Shown: piece by piece, positions 26,644-35,621 of the stretch
How the letters are laid out: each line of letters opens with the position of its first letter
Numbering within the stretch: the first letter of the stretch is position 1
Assembly (NCBI GenBank): GCA_017416485.1
Contig: JAFQCH010000006.1
Coordinates: forward strand, 34,625-98,624
Length of the DNA: 64,000 nucleotides
Direction: 5' to 3'
DNA from: Clostridia bacterium
GTDB lineage: Bacteria; Bacillota; Clostridia; Oscillospirales; Acutalibacteraceae
The notes under the pieces: model-generated
What the model saw: the letters and a program-made list of their open reading frames with translations, nothing else
The model's database searches: none
What the model was told of the DNA's origin: nothing
Program-made: the position numbers and the translations under genes

Positions 26644-27081
26644 ATGGGCGAATACATGCTGTATCTGTGGATTGCGCTGTTTGTTATTTTCCTTGTTGCA
26701 GAGGCCGTGACCGCACAGCTTGCAACCATCTGGTTTGCCGCAGGCTCGCTGGTTGCACTGATTCTGGAGCTTGCGGGTGTGGAAAGCATTGCAATTCAGG
26801 TGGTAGCCTTTGTTGCAGTGTCCGCTGTGACGCTCATTGCAACAAGGCCGCTGGTCAAAAAAATGATCAACCGCAAAACCGTTGCCACCAATGCCGACCG
26901 CAATATCGGCTGCGAAGCGGTTGTGACCGAAGCCATCGACAACCTTGCCGCCACGGGTGCGGTAAAAATCAACGGCAACATCTGGACGGCACGCAGTGCC
27001 GATGAAAGCCCCATTGAAGCGGGCGAAATTGTGATCACAGAAAAAATTGACGGCGTCAAAATGATTGTCCGTCGCAAATAA
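26644..27081 (+). CDS. NfeD family membrane protein
   Basis: 145 residues: two or three membrane helices (about 5-70) then an OB-fold domain beginning GCEAVVTEAIDNLAATGAVKINGNIWTARS, the hallmark of NfeD proteins. These work with SPFH/flotillin-type proteins in membrane organisation, and indeed an SPFH gene follows at 14 bases. GAAAGGGGTG precedes the ATG. Confidence 0.92.
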   Translation: MGEYMLYLWIALFVIFLVAEAVTAQLATIWFAAGSLVALILELAGVESIAIQVVAFVAVSAVTLIATRPLVKKMINRKTVATNADRNIGCEAVVTEAIDNLAATGAVKINGNIWTARSADESPIEAGEIVITEKIDGVKMIVRRK

Positions 27082-27095
27082 AAGGAGGTTATTTT

Positions 27096-28016
27096 ATGTT
27101 ACCCTTTATCATCGCAATCGTAGTTGTTCTGATTTTTCTTGCAGTTGCAGTTTCCTGCATCAAGATCGTTCCGCAGTCCAAAGCCTATGTTGTGGAACGT
27201 CTCGGCACCTACAGAGAAACATGGACCGCAGGCATCCATTTCAAGGCTCCGTTCATTGACCGCATTGTAAAAATCGTCAACCTCAAGGAACTTGTGTCTG
27301 ACTTTGCACCCCAGCCCGTTATCACACGCGATAACGTTACCATGCAGATCGACACGGTCGTGTTCTATCAGATCACAGACCCGAAACTGTTTGCCTACGG
27401 TGTTGAAAATCCCGTATCCGCCATCGAAAACCTGACCGCAACCACCTTACGTAACATCATCGGTGAAATGGAACTCGACCATACGCTGACTTCCCGTGAC
27501 ACCATCAATGCAAAGATCCGTGTCATCCTTGACGAAGCGACCGACCCGTGGGGCATCAAGGTCAACCGCGTGGAACTGAAAAACATTTTCCCGCCCAAGG
27601 AAATTCAGGATGCAATGGAAAAGCAGATGAAGGCAGAGCGTGAACGCCGTGAATCCATTCTTCGTGCCGAAGGTGAAAAGGCAAGTGCCGTGCTGGTTGC
27701 CGAAGGTAACAAAGAAGCCATGATTCTCAATGCCGAAGCTGAAAAACAGGCAGCGATTCTCAAAGCCGAAGCCATCAAGGAATCCAAGATCCGCGAGGCA
27801 GAAGGTGAAGCACAGGCAATTCTGCGTGTGCAGGAAGCCACCGCAAAAGGTATTGAATTGCTCAACGCATCCAACCCCGGCAAGGCAGTGCTTACCATCA
27901 AGAGCCTTGAAGCCTTTGAAAAAGCCGCCGACGGTCAGGCAACCAAAATCATCATTCCCTCGGAAATCCAGTCCATTGCAGGCCTCGCCGCAGGACTCAA
28001 GGACGTTATTCAGTAA
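27096..28016 (+). CDS. SPFH/stomatin-prohibitin family protein (QmcA-like)
   Basis: 306 residues: an N-terminal membrane anchor (about 2-22), the SPFH domain (RLGTYRETWTAGIHFKAPFID, then VITRDNVTMQIDTVVFYQIT) and a long coiled coil rich in AEAEKQAAILKAEA. Such proteins form large membrane rings or microdomains and are usually paired with NfeD as here. AAAGGAGG precedes the ATG. A terminator follows. Confidence 0.94.
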   Translation: MLPFIIAIVVVLIFLAVAVSCIKIVPQSKAYVVERLGTYRETWTAGIHFKAPFIDRIVKIVNLKELVSDFAPQPVITRDNVTMQIDTVVFYQITDPKLFAYGVENPVSAIENLTATTLRNIIGEMELDHTLTSRDTINAKIRVILDEATDPWGIKVNRVELKNIFPPKEIQDAMEKQMKAERERRESILRAEGEKASAVLVAEGNKEAMILNAEAEKQAAILKAEAIKESKIREAEGEAQAILRVQEATAKGIELLNASNPGKAVLTIKSLEAFEKAADGQATKIIIPSEIQSIAGLAAGLKDVIQ

Positions 28017-28030
28017 ACAGCATAAAAGGA

Positions 28031-28056
28031 AACGGGTTCGGAAGAGCCCGTTTTTG
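28031..28056 (+). terminator. Terminator of nfeD-SPFH operon
   Basis: AACGGGTT/AGCCCGTT-type stem with a T-run. Confidence 0.85.
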
Positions 28057-28060
28057 TTGC

Positions 28061-28127
28061 GATAAACCGTAATTAGTTTTTTTCCGCACAGCCGCAACTT
28101 GACGCATGCAAAGAAAAAATGTATAAT
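28061..28127 (+). promoter_or_regulatory. Promoter of GH95-like operon with repeated motif
   Basis: TTGACG (28099-28104) and TATAAT (28122-28127), 17-base spacer. GATAAACCGTAATT at 28061-28074, 25 bases before the -35 box, is the reverse orientation of the word also found next to the GH36-like promoter at 7519. Confidence 0.75.
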
Positions 28128-28145
28128 GTGTAACGGTGATTTGTG

Positions 28146-30206
28146 ATGAATACATATTTTAACAAAATAACCGCCGCACCCGTGAACACGGTGGATGGCA
28201 AAATTCTTTATAAGATTCCCGCGGGCGCGATGTGCGCAAACGGCGATCTCGGCATTGTGTTTGATCAGGATGAAAAAGGTCTTGTGATTCACATTTCAAA
28301 GTGCGACTTCTGGAAATTCACCCCCGGGGCACACGGCGACGGCGGCATCAAAACCGTTGGCGAAATTTGCATCGGCAATGTGGATTTGCACACCTACAAC
28401 ATAAAGCAATATTTTGACAAGGGTTTGCTGGAGTGCACCTTTGGCAATATGCAGATGGAATTTTTTGTTGCGCCCGAAAATGTGATCTGCTTTGAAATCA
28501 AGCCTACCGAATCCCTGCCGGCAGTCAGCATCCGTCTTCCCGACACCTGCGGCTCGCTCAATACAGAATACGAAAATGACGGTCTTTTCTGCTTTGAGCG
28601 CAGATTTGAGGGTGAAAACCTTGAACGCTCCTCGGCGGTCTGCGTGTGCATGAAGCAGAACGGCAATCGATTCTGCATTTCGGTGGCGACGAATTTTGAC
28701 GATGAAAACTATGCCGAAAAAGCACGCACCATGGCACTTTCCTGCGATTATGAGGATGCAAAACAGCGAACGGTTCAGCAGTGGCAGACCTTTTTTGCCG
28801 CTTCGTCCGTGACCCTCGAAGACAAGGAAATTGAACTGTTTTACAACGCGAGCCTTTATCACCTTGCAGGTTGCATGGGCAACAAGGCATTTCCGCCCGG
28901 ACTGTTCGGCAATTTCGTGACAGATGACTTTTTCCCGTGGGCGGGCGACTACCACATGAACTACAACTACGAAGCACCGTGGTACTGCGTTTTTTCTGCA
29001 AACCACCCCGAGCTGTTTGACGGCTACATGACCCCCGTAAATGAAATGCGGAACTATGCCAAAAAGTTTGCAAAATTGTTCGGTTGCGGCGGCTACGCTC
29101 TGCCTGTCAGTTTCGGTCCCAAGGCACTCGATGTGTTCAGCCAGCCCGACTGCAAGGAGCACGGCATTTTATTTCTCGGGCAGAAAAGCAATGCCGCGTA
29201 TGCCTGCGTGATTCCGCTGATGCACTGGTTTTCGACTTACGACAAAGAGTTTGCCAAGGAAAATTACTACGATTTTATTCTGAACACCGCCGCTTTCTGG
29301 GAAGATTACCTTGTGAAAAAGAACGGCAGATATGAGCTGCACAAGGATGCGGCACATGAAATTCCCTATTACCGCGGCAAGGATTTCAAATACCTCACCC
29401 ATGCAGGGCAAATCAACACCGTCAATGCAATCAACTCCCTGGGGCTTGTGAAGATGCTGTTCAAGGGTGTTTATGCCATGGCAAAGGAGCTCGGACTCAA
29501 TGAAGAAAAATACGCCCTGTGGGAAGACATCAACAAGAATTTAAGCGACTTCCCGACCTTCATCAAAAAGGGCAAAAAGTGTTTCCGCTACTCCAAATTC
29601 GGCATTCGCTGGCGTGATGACAACACCGTCGGATTGCAACACATTTACCCCGCTTCGCAGATCGGCCTTGATTCGGGCGAAAAACTTTTAAAAATTGCAA
29701 AAAATTCTTATTTCATCAACGACCGCCGACTTGACGACAACGGCTCGAATTCCTACCTGCCTGCAGGTGCAAGAATCGGCGTAGACCCTGCATTTTTGAT
29801 CGACGGAATCAAACAGAATATCAAAGAATTCGGGCTGCCGAACAAACTGTTTCGCCACCACGGCGGCGGTATCGAGCATCTGACCACCGTGCCCGCCACC
29901 ATCAATGAGATGTTTCTGCAAAGTTATGAAGGCGTTATCCGTTTGTTCCCGTGCTGGAACAAAACATCCCCCGCAAAATTTACAAATCTTCGTGCGGACG
30001 GGGCATTCCTTGTGTCGGCAGAAATGAAAAACGAAAAAATTTGCGAAGTTAAAATTCAAAGTTTGCAAGGAAGAATGTGCACCGTGCAGGATTTCGGCAT
30101 CAAGAGCATTGTAAACACATCGGACGGCAACGAAATTCCGTTCACCAAAAGCGGCAATCGCATTTGCTTTGCAACACAAACAGGAGCGATTTATTGCATT
30201 CAATAA
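28146..30206 (+). CDS. GH95-like (alpha/alpha)6 glycosidase
   Basis: 686 residues, no signal peptide. An N-terminal beta-sandwich is followed by an (alpha/alpha)6 barrel; GDYHMNYNYEAPWYCVFSAN and NEMFLQSYEGVIRLFPCW match the conserved catalytic-side segments of GH95 alpha-L-fucosidases/galactosidases, although the full GH95 core is shorter here than usual. ATG 28146 is chosen over the adjacent GTG. The ribosome site is weak. It leads an operon with a sialidase 19 bases downstream, so release of terminal fucose or galactose from sialylated glycans is plausible. Confidence 0.68.
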   Translation: MNTYFNKITAAPVNTVDGKILYKIPAGAMCANGDLGIVFDQDEKGLVIHISKCDFWKFTPGAHGDGGIKTVGEICIGNVDLHTYNIKQYFDKGLLECTFGNMQMEFFVAPENVICFEIKPTESLPAVSIRLPDTCGSLNTEYENDGLFCFERRFEGENLERSSAVCVCMKQNGNRFCISVATNFDDENYAEKARTMALSCDYEDAKQRTVQQWQTFFAASSVTLEDKEIELFYNASLYHLAGCMGNKAFPPGLFGNFVTDDFFPWAGDYHMNYNYEAPWYCVFSANHPELFDGYMTPVNEMRNYAKKFAKLFGCGGYALPVSFGPKALDVFSQPDCKEHGILFLGQKSNAAYACVIPLMHWFSTYDKEFAKENYYDFILNTAAFWEDYLVKKNGRYELHKDAAHEIPYYRGKDFKYLTHAGQINTVNAINSLGLVKMLFKGVYAMAKELGLNEEKYALWEDINKNLSDFPTFIKKGKKCFRYSKFGIRWRDDNTVGLQHIYPASQIGLDSGEKLLKIAKNSYFINDRRLDDNGSNSYLPAGARIGVDPAFLIDGIKQNIKEFGLPNKLFRHHGGGIEHLTTVPATINEMFLQSYEGVIRLFPCWNKTSPAKFTNLRADGAFLVSAEMKNEKICEVKIQSLQGRMCTVQDFGIKSIVNTSDGNEIPFTKSGNRICFATQTGAIYCIQ

Positions 30207-30225
30207 ATTAATTGGAGTGAATACC

Positions 30226-31716
30226 ATGAACAAAACATATACCCAACCCTTTGAAACGGGTACGCTCAACTGCGAACGGTTCCGCATTCCCGCCCTGTAC
30301 ACCCTTGTTGACGGCAGCGTGCTGGCAGGCGCGGATGTGCGATACGGCCACGGTGCGGACTCCCCCAACAACATTGACATTGCCCTTGCCCGTTCACAGG
30401 ACGGCTACATCGACTGGCAATACACCATTGTCAACCACTTTGATGACTATGCCGACGGCGCAACCGGCAAAGACAGTGCTTCGTTCATTGATTCCGCCAT
30501 TGTGCAGACCGCAACGGGCAGAATCATCGTCATTACCGACATGTTCCCCTCGCAGGGCGGCTATCTGCAAGCAAAAAAAGGCACAGGCTATGCCGACATC
30601 GACGGCAAAAAACGCCTGTTGCTGACAGACGGCAAAAACAGCGAAAATTTGCGCAGTTTCGGCTATTTCGTCGGCGATATGGTTGGCGGCAAAGCTGTTG
30701 TTTTCAACCGCAAGAACAAATCCGAAACCGCTTACAGCATCGACGAAAATTACCGTCTTTACAAAAACGGCGAACCCGTTTTCTGCGCACAGAAAGGCGC
30801 AGACGGGAAACAGGTGCAGCAAAATGTGTTTTACAGTGCGGCAGATTTGCAGATATACAGAACGGTGTATCTGTGCATGCGCTATTCGGATGACAACGGC
30901 AAAACATGGAGCAAACCCGTGCTTTTGTCTGACCAACTCAAAAAGAACAACGAAAACTTTTTCGGCATCTGCCCCGGAAGAGGCAAGGTCATCACACACA
31001 ACGGCAAAGAACGCATTCTGTTCTGCGTTTACAACAATCACGGCTTGATTGACGACCCCATTTGCGAAAACGCAAGTGCAATTTATTCTGACGACAACGG
31101 CAACACATGGCACAGAAGCAAAAAAATTGCCCTTCGCCCGGGGCTTACCAAAACAAGCGAATCGCAGTTGGTGGAATTGCAGGCAGGAGGCAAAAAAGTG
31201 CTTCGCATGTATGCCCGCAACAACAGCAACTACATCGCCTTTGCAGACAGCACCGACGGTGGCGAAACATGGACACAATTCAAAGCCGACCCTGCCCTGG
31301 AAGGCACCAAAAACTGCATGGTGTCTTTTCTTGATACAAGCAAAAAAATCGACGGCAAGCAGGTCATTCTCTCAAGCGCAGGCGGCAGCATTCCCGCACG
31401 TGCAGACGGGGTGCTGCGTGTGGGTCTTGTTGAAAACAGCATGGACATCACATGGATTTCACAGCATCATGTCAACCAAGGCTTTTATGCGTATTCCTGC
31501 CTGACCGAGCTTTCTGACGGCAATTTCGGATTGCTGTATGAAGACGAGCCCGCCCATATTCAATACATGGTTTTTGCCGTTTCCGACAAGGGTGAAATCA
31601 CCGAAATCAACGGCAACAACTGCACATTCACCACCAACCCCACCGAAAAAGAGCAGAAAATGATAAAATCCAAGCGCAGAAATGCAAAAATCCGCTTCAA
31701 CCTCGGCTTATTGTGA
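30226..31716 (+). CDS. Sialidase (exo-alpha-sialidase, GH33)
   Basis: 496 residues of six-bladed propeller type. The FRIP motif (FRIPALY) with an active-site Arg is near the N-terminus, three Asp-boxes are present (SDDNGKTW, SDDNGNTW, STDGGETW), and YAYSCLTELSDGNFGLLYE holds the Tyr/Glu region. It removes terminal sialic acid. There is no signal peptide or anchor, so it acts inside the cell on imported sialyl-oligosaccharides, unlike the secreted sialidases of many gut bacteria. GGAGTG precedes the ATG. The C-terminal 25 residues are basic. Confidence 0.93.
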   Translation: MNKTYTQPFETGTLNCERFRIPALYTLVDGSVLAGADVRYGHGADSPNNIDIALARSQDGYIDWQYTIVNHFDDYADGATGKDSASFIDSAIVQTATGRIIVITDMFPSQGGYLQAKKGTGYADIDGKKRLLLTDGKNSENLRSFGYFVGDMVGGKAVVFNRKNKSETAYSIDENYRLYKNGEPVFCAQKGADGKQVQQNVFYSAADLQIYRTVYLCMRYSDDNGKTWSKPVLLSDQLKKNNENFFGICPGRGKVITHNGKERILFCVYNNHGLIDDPICENASAIYSDDNGNTWHRSKKIALRPGLTKTSESQLVELQAGGKKVLRMYARNNSNYIAFADSTDGGETWTQFKADPALEGTKNCMVSFLDTSKKIDGKQVILSSAGGSIPARADGVLRVGLVENSMDITWISQHHVNQGFYAYSCLTELSDGNFGLLYEDEPAHIQYMVFAVSDKGEITEINGNNCTFTTNPTEKEQKMIKSKRRNAKIRFNLGLL

Positions 31717-31770
31717 TTTACATTTTGCAAAAAGTGTGCTATTATAAAAAAAAACACGGAGGACAAACAA

Positions 31771-32931
31771 ATGAAAATCATTATTTCTCTCGTTACCGTT
31801 TTGTATATGCTCGTTGCGGGATTGTTCGGCACCTATGCAAAGCCAGCCGAAGACCTGCAAAAGGTTGAAAACCCCGCCGTTGCGGAGCTGACCGAAGAAC
31901 AGAAAACACTGCTGACCACCGTTTTTGAAACCGAAACGGCTTACCTTGCATCCACGCAGCTTGAAAACGGCGCCATCCCCATGACGGGTGCAAAAAACGG
32001 TGAAGTCACCGTCAACCCCTATTTTGCAGACTTTGCGGCACTGGCCCTTCTTGACGATGCAGGCAAATATGCCGATCATGTCAAGGCCTACATGGAATGG
32101 CATTTTGACCGCCTCAATACCGCCGATACCGACTACAACGGTGTAGACGGCACCATTTATGACTACACCGTCACGCTTGAAAACGGCAAAATCGTTGCTG
32201 AAACTGCCAAGGGCAGTTACGATTCCACCGACTCGTATGCCGCAACCTTCCTGACCGTGCTGAACAAATATTATGAAAAGACAGGCGATGCAGACTACAT
32301 CCTGTCCCGTGCCGCAGACATTGACCGCGTGGTGGATGCCATGATGTCCACCTACAGCTTCGGTCTGACCAATGCAAAGCCCGATTACGAAGTAAAATAC
32401 CTCATGGATAACTGCGAAGTGTATGAAGGCATGAAGGCAGGCATGAACCTGCTCACCCTCATCAATGACACCACATTGGACGGCATGCTTCGTCTTGCAA
32501 AGTGCAAAATGGGCAACGAAGTGGCTGTGAATACCATCGAAAAGAGTCTTTGGAATGCCGCCGGCAACCACTACAAAGCCGGCATTTTTGCCACGGGTGC
32601 CGCCATCAACGAATTTACATGGAGTGAATTTTACCCCTCTGCCACCGCACAGCTGTTCCCCATTACCTGCGGTCTGATCGATGCGGATTCCGTGCGTGCC
32701 AATAACCTTTACACCCGCTTCTGCGAAGAATATGACTGGCAGAATTTTGACATTCCCTCCGAATTCTGCTGGGGCAGCAATGTGCTTGCCGCCGCAAAGA
32801 TGAACGATGTTGATTCCGTTGTGGCCTACATGGAAAACTACGCAAAAAAAATGAGCACCCATGCTTATCCTCTTTACAATGCCGACATTGCCCGCGTTGC
32901 CATGGCGGCAAAGGCGTTGCTCAATCAATAA
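31771..32931 (+). CDS. Exported protein, six-hairpin glycosidase-like, function unknown
   Basis: 386 residues with a hydrophobic signal-peptide-like start (MKIIISLVTVLYMLVAGLFG) and an Ala-rich helical body with repeated Asp-Ser-Tyr turns such as GSYDSTDSYAATFLTVLNKY and WGSNVLAAAKMNDVDSV. This recalls (alpha/alpha)6 glycosidase toroids, but I cannot name a family. It follows the sialidase by 54 bases, behind a possible -10 (TATTAT, 31740-31745), and CGGAGG precedes the ATG. It may act outside the cell ahead of the internal GH95-like and GH33 enzymes; that is inference. Confidence 0.7.
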   Translation: MKIIISLVTVLYMLVAGLFGTYAKPAEDLQKVENPAVAELTEEQKTLLTTVFETETAYLASTQLENGAIPMTGAKNGEVTVNPYFADFAALALLDDAGKYADHVKAYMEWHFDRLNTADTDYNGVDGTIYDYTVTLENGKIVAETAKGSYDSTDSYAATFLTVLNKYYEKTGDADYILSRAADIDRVVDAMMSTYSFGLTNAKPDYEVKYLMDNCEVYEGMKAGMNLLTLINDTTLDGMLRLAKCKMGNEVAVNTIEKSLWNAAGNHYKAGIFATGAAINEFTWSEFYPSATAQLFPITCGLIDADSVRANNLYTRFCEEYDWQNFDIPSEFCWGSNVLAAAKMNDVDSVVAYMENYAKKMSTHAYPLYNADIARVAMAAKALLNQ

Positions 32932-32946
32932 AATGAATAAAAGCAA

Positions 32947-32985
32947 GAGCCCCCCGACTGTTCACATTGAACAGCCGGGGGGCTC
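32947..32985. terminator. Bidirectional terminator
   Basis: GAGCCCCCC plus GACTGTTCA pair with TGAACAG plus CCGGGGGGCTC, separating the plus-strand glycan genes from the converging feo operon. Confidence 0.92.
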
Positions 32986-33000
32986 GTATTTTCGCATTGA

Positions 33001-33165
33001 TTATTGTTCATATTGCTTGCAGGCATCGCGCGCACTGCAGGCGGCGCAGTTGCCGCCTTCCGGGCAGCCGATACATTTTTTGCCGCTTTTTTTGGAACGG
33101 TAAACGGCAAACACGGCAAAGCCGATGATGATGAGCAAAACGGGAACAAGAATAAGATTATCCAT
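33001..33165 (-). CDS. FeoB-associated Cys-rich membrane peptide
   Basis: 54 residues: one membrane helix (LILVPVLLIIIGFAVFAVY) followed by a basic Cys-rich tail with CIGCPEGGNCAACSARDAC. This small protein accompanies FeoB in many Firmicutes and is thought to help iron transfer at the membrane. It begins 14 bases after the feoB stop with GGAGG before the ATG. Confidence 0.9.
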   Translation of the reverse strand: MDNLILVPVLLIIIGFAVFAVYRSKKSGKKCIGCPEGGNCAACSARDACKQYEQ

Positions 33166-33179
33166 AATACCTCCGTATT

Positions 33180-35189
33180 TTATTTTGTAGCAACGGCTAT
33201 TTTTGCGTTGTGGACTTTGGCTTTTCGGTCACCGCGAATGCAAAGCGCAACCACCGCACCGACCATAGCAAGCACCGCAATCAGTCCCGGCACAAAACCG
33301 TTGCCGACCCTGCCTTCGGCGATGAATGTGCCCGCCTGATACACCGCAAAGCCAAATGTGAAGCCCATACCCAATTGCAGGGCAATGCCGCTTGCAAGCC
33401 ATTTTGCGCTCTTCAACTCACTGCGCATGGCACCGATGGCGGCAAAGCAGGGCGGAGAAAAGAGATTGAACATCAGGTAAGCGAGTGCCGCAGCCTTGCT
33501 GATTGCCATAACACCTGCCGCTTCGGCAGCTGCACCGTCCATCAGTGACAGTTCTTCCGAATCAATGAGGTTTTCGAGCCCCACAAAGCAAACCGCCAGT
33601 GTGGCAATCACGTTTTCCTTGGCAATGAAGCCCGTGATGGCCGCGGCGGCAAATTCCCACGACAACACGCCGACAACGGGAACAAGAATATAGGCAAACG
33701 GCCCTGCAACGGAAGCAAGAATGGATGTGTCGGCACTTTCTGCCACCGTGAACTGCCAGGTAAAAGACTGCATGATCTGCACCGCGGTGTTGCAAAGCAG
33801 AATCACCGTTGCCGCTTTAACAATGTAAGACCAGCCGCGCCGGCACATCGAGAGGAATGCGCGTTTGAGGGACGGCAGTTTGTATTCGGGCAATTCAATG
33901 ATGAAATAAGATTTTTTTGCATGACCGCCCGTGATTCTGCGCACAACCACCGCGCCGAGGAGAATCACAACGATGCCCACAAAATACATTGCAGTGCCCA
34001 CCCACGAGGCATCTTCAAAAAACGCACCCGCAAACAGCGAAATAACAGGCAGCTTTGCACCGCAGGGCATGAAGGGGGCAAGCATGGCGGTTGCCCTGCG
34101 TTCGCGCTCATCGCGGATGGTGCGGCAGGCCATAACCCCCGGAATGGCACAACCCGTGCCGATCACAAAAGGAATAACAGACTTGCCCGAAAGCCCCACC
34201 TTTTTGAAAACGGGGTCAAGCACTACGGAAACACGCGCCATATAGCCGCAGTCTTCAAGCAAGGCAATCAGAAAATACATCACACAAACCAGCGGCAGAA
34301 AACCCACTACCGCACCGACACCGCCGATGATGCCGTCCACAAGCAGAGCCGTCAGAAGCGGGTTTGCATCTGCAAACATACCGCCGACCCACCCCTGAAA
34401 GGTTTCGATTCCGCCAACAAGAAAATCGGCAATCTGCACGCCCGGGCCTTTTTCGTGTTGCGAAAGCAAAAACACAAGTGCCATCACCACCGCAAAAACA
34501 GGGACACCGAGCCATTTATTGGTCAGTACTGCATCTATTTTATCGGTCAGATTTTTTTCACGCGTCAGAACGCTGCGCTTTTCAACCTCGTTGACAATGG
34601 CATTAACAAAGGCAAAGCGATTTCTGTCTTCCGCCTGCACGGCAGCCTTGTCGGTCAGGTCAATTTCTGCCTGTTTGTAGGGGGCTGTTTGCTTTTTGCC
34701 GACCTGCACCATGGCAGCTCTGACCACTTCGGCAAGCCCTTTTGCTGAGGTGGAAACGGTGTTAACCACGGGACAGCCTAATTTTTCACTGAGCAAAGCA
34801 GAATCAATTTTTATATCCTTTTTTTTGTTGATATCCGCCTTATTGAGCGCAACAACCACAGGAATCCCCAGTTCCAGCAGTTGCGTGGTAAAAAATAAAC
34901 TGCGGCTGAGGTTGGTGGCATCCACAATATTGATAATAACATCGGGGTTTTCGGTGCTGATATAATCTCGTGTTACGCTTTCTTCCGAAGTGAACGGCGA
35001 CATGGAGTAGGCACCCGGCAGATCTGCCGCGGTTATGCTTTTGCCGTTTGTATAAATTTTTTTGACGGTGTGTTCCTTTTTTTCCACCGTAACACCGGCC
35101 CAATTGCCTACTTTTTCATTTTTGCCCGTGAGCGCATTGAACATGGTGGTTTTGCCACTGTTGGGATTGCCTGCCAAAGCAATTCGCAT
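33180..35189 (-). CDS. feoB: Ferrous iron transport protein B
   Basis: 669 residues. The N-terminal G domain has GNPNSGKTT (P-loop), GVTVEKKE (G2), DLPGAYSM (G3) and NKAD (G4); the remainder is a membrane domain with two Gate repeats including VIGTGCAIPGVMACRTI. It takes up Fe2+ driven by GTP-controlled gating. It is transcribed after feoA; the 90-base gap between them holds a second palindromic site. Confidence 0.97.
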   Translation of the reverse strand: MRIALAGNPNSGKTTMFNALTGKNEKVGNWAGVTVEKKEHTVKKIYTNGKSITAADLPGAYSMSPFTSEESVTRDYISTENPDVIINIVDATNLSRSLFFTTQLLELGIPVVVALNKADINKKKDIKIDSALLSEKLGCPVVNTVSTSAKGLAEVVRAAMVQVGKKQTAPYKQAEIDLTDKAAVQAEDRNRFAFVNAIVNEVEKRSVLTREKNLTDKIDAVLTNKWLGVPVFAVVMALVFLLSQHEKGPGVQIADFLVGGIETFQGWVGGMFADANPLLTALLVDGIIGGVGAVVGFLPLVCVMYFLIALLEDCGYMARVSVVLDPVFKKVGLSGKSVIPFVIGTGCAIPGVMACRTIRDERERRATAMLAPFMPCGAKLPVISLFAGAFFEDASWVGTAMYFVGIVVILLGAVVVRRITGGHAKKSYFIIELPEYKLPSLKRAFLSMCRRGWSYIVKAATVILLCNTAVQIMQSFTWQFTVAESADTSILASVAGPFAYILVPVVGVLSWEFAAAAITGFIAKENVIATLAVCFVGLENLIDSEELSLMDGAAAEAAGVMAISKAAALAYLMFNLFSPPCFAAIGAMRSELKSAKWLASGIALQLGMGFTFGFAVYQAGTFIAEGRVGNGFVPGLIAVLAMVGAVVALCIRGDRKAKVHNAKIAVATK

Positions 35190-35219
35190 AAAAGTTCCTC
35201 CGATGGGTGTTGGTTGATT

Positions 35220-35235
35220 GTTAGCTTATGCTAAC
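35220..35235. promoter_or_regulatory. Palindrome between feoA and feoB
   Basis: GTTAGC-TTAT-GCTAAC, a perfect inverted repeat sharing the TTAGC/GCTAA half-sites of the palindrome at the feoA promoter; likely a second site for a DtxR-type iron repressor. Confidence 0.6.
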
Positions 35236-35266
35236 ATTTTTCTTAAAAAAATATGATTACGAAAAT

Positions 35267-35281
35267 AAATTACGGTTTATC
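35267..35281. promoter_or_regulatory. Copy of the AAATTACGGTTTATC motif
   Basis: Overlaps the feoA stop codon by two bases. Same word as at 7519, 28061 and 49883. Confidence 0.4.
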
Positions 35282-35492
35282 ACACAATAATCGCATCTGC
35301 CAATTGACGATCGATGCAATAGCGGCTGTCTTTGAGTGCTACCACGCAGGTGCTTTTGCGGCGCGATACCACGGTGATCGGCTCGCCGCTGTAGCAACCG
35401 AGGGAAAACAGAAAGGCATTGAGTTCATCATCCTGCGTGCAGAGTTCGCGGATGGTGTATTGTGTTGATTCTTGCGCCTGGTTCAGGGTCAT
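35280..35492 (-). CDS. feoA: Ferrous iron transport protein A
   Basis: 70 residues of SH3-like FeoA fold: LFSLGCYSGEPITVVSRR and the strand DSRYCIDRQLADAIIV are typical. FeoA is a small cytoplasmic partner that regulates FeoB. First gene of the feo operon, start ATG at 35492 after AGCGAGAG. Confidence 0.93.
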   Translation of the reverse strand: MTLNQAQESTQYTIRELCTQDDELNAFLFSLGCYSGEPITVVSRRKSTCVVALKDSRYCIDRQLADAIIV

Positions 35493-35564
35493 AATATTCT
35501 CTCGCTTTATAAGTATGATTGTTTAGTTTATTATATGCACCCGCAAGGACAAGAGTGCAAAAAA

Positions 35565-35611
35565 TTAGTTGGTGCTAACAAAATATTAGCACAAACTAAC
35601 AAATTTGTCAA
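35565..35611 (-). promoter_or_regulatory. feo promoter with DtxR/MntR-type palindrome
   Basis: TTGACA (35606-35611) and TAATAT (35583-35588), spacer 17, reading leftward. A 35-base inverted repeat TTAGTT.GTGCTAA...TTAGCAC.AACTAA (35565-35599) covers the -10 box, so a metal-loaded repressor would block RNA polymerase. Confidence 0.8.
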
Positions 35612-35621
35612 GTCCTTATTT

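Noticed and set aside
35220..35235. Terminator between feoA and feoB
   Set aside because: The stem is only six AT-rich pairs and has no useful T-run in the direction of transcription; it matches the upstream operator half-sites instead.
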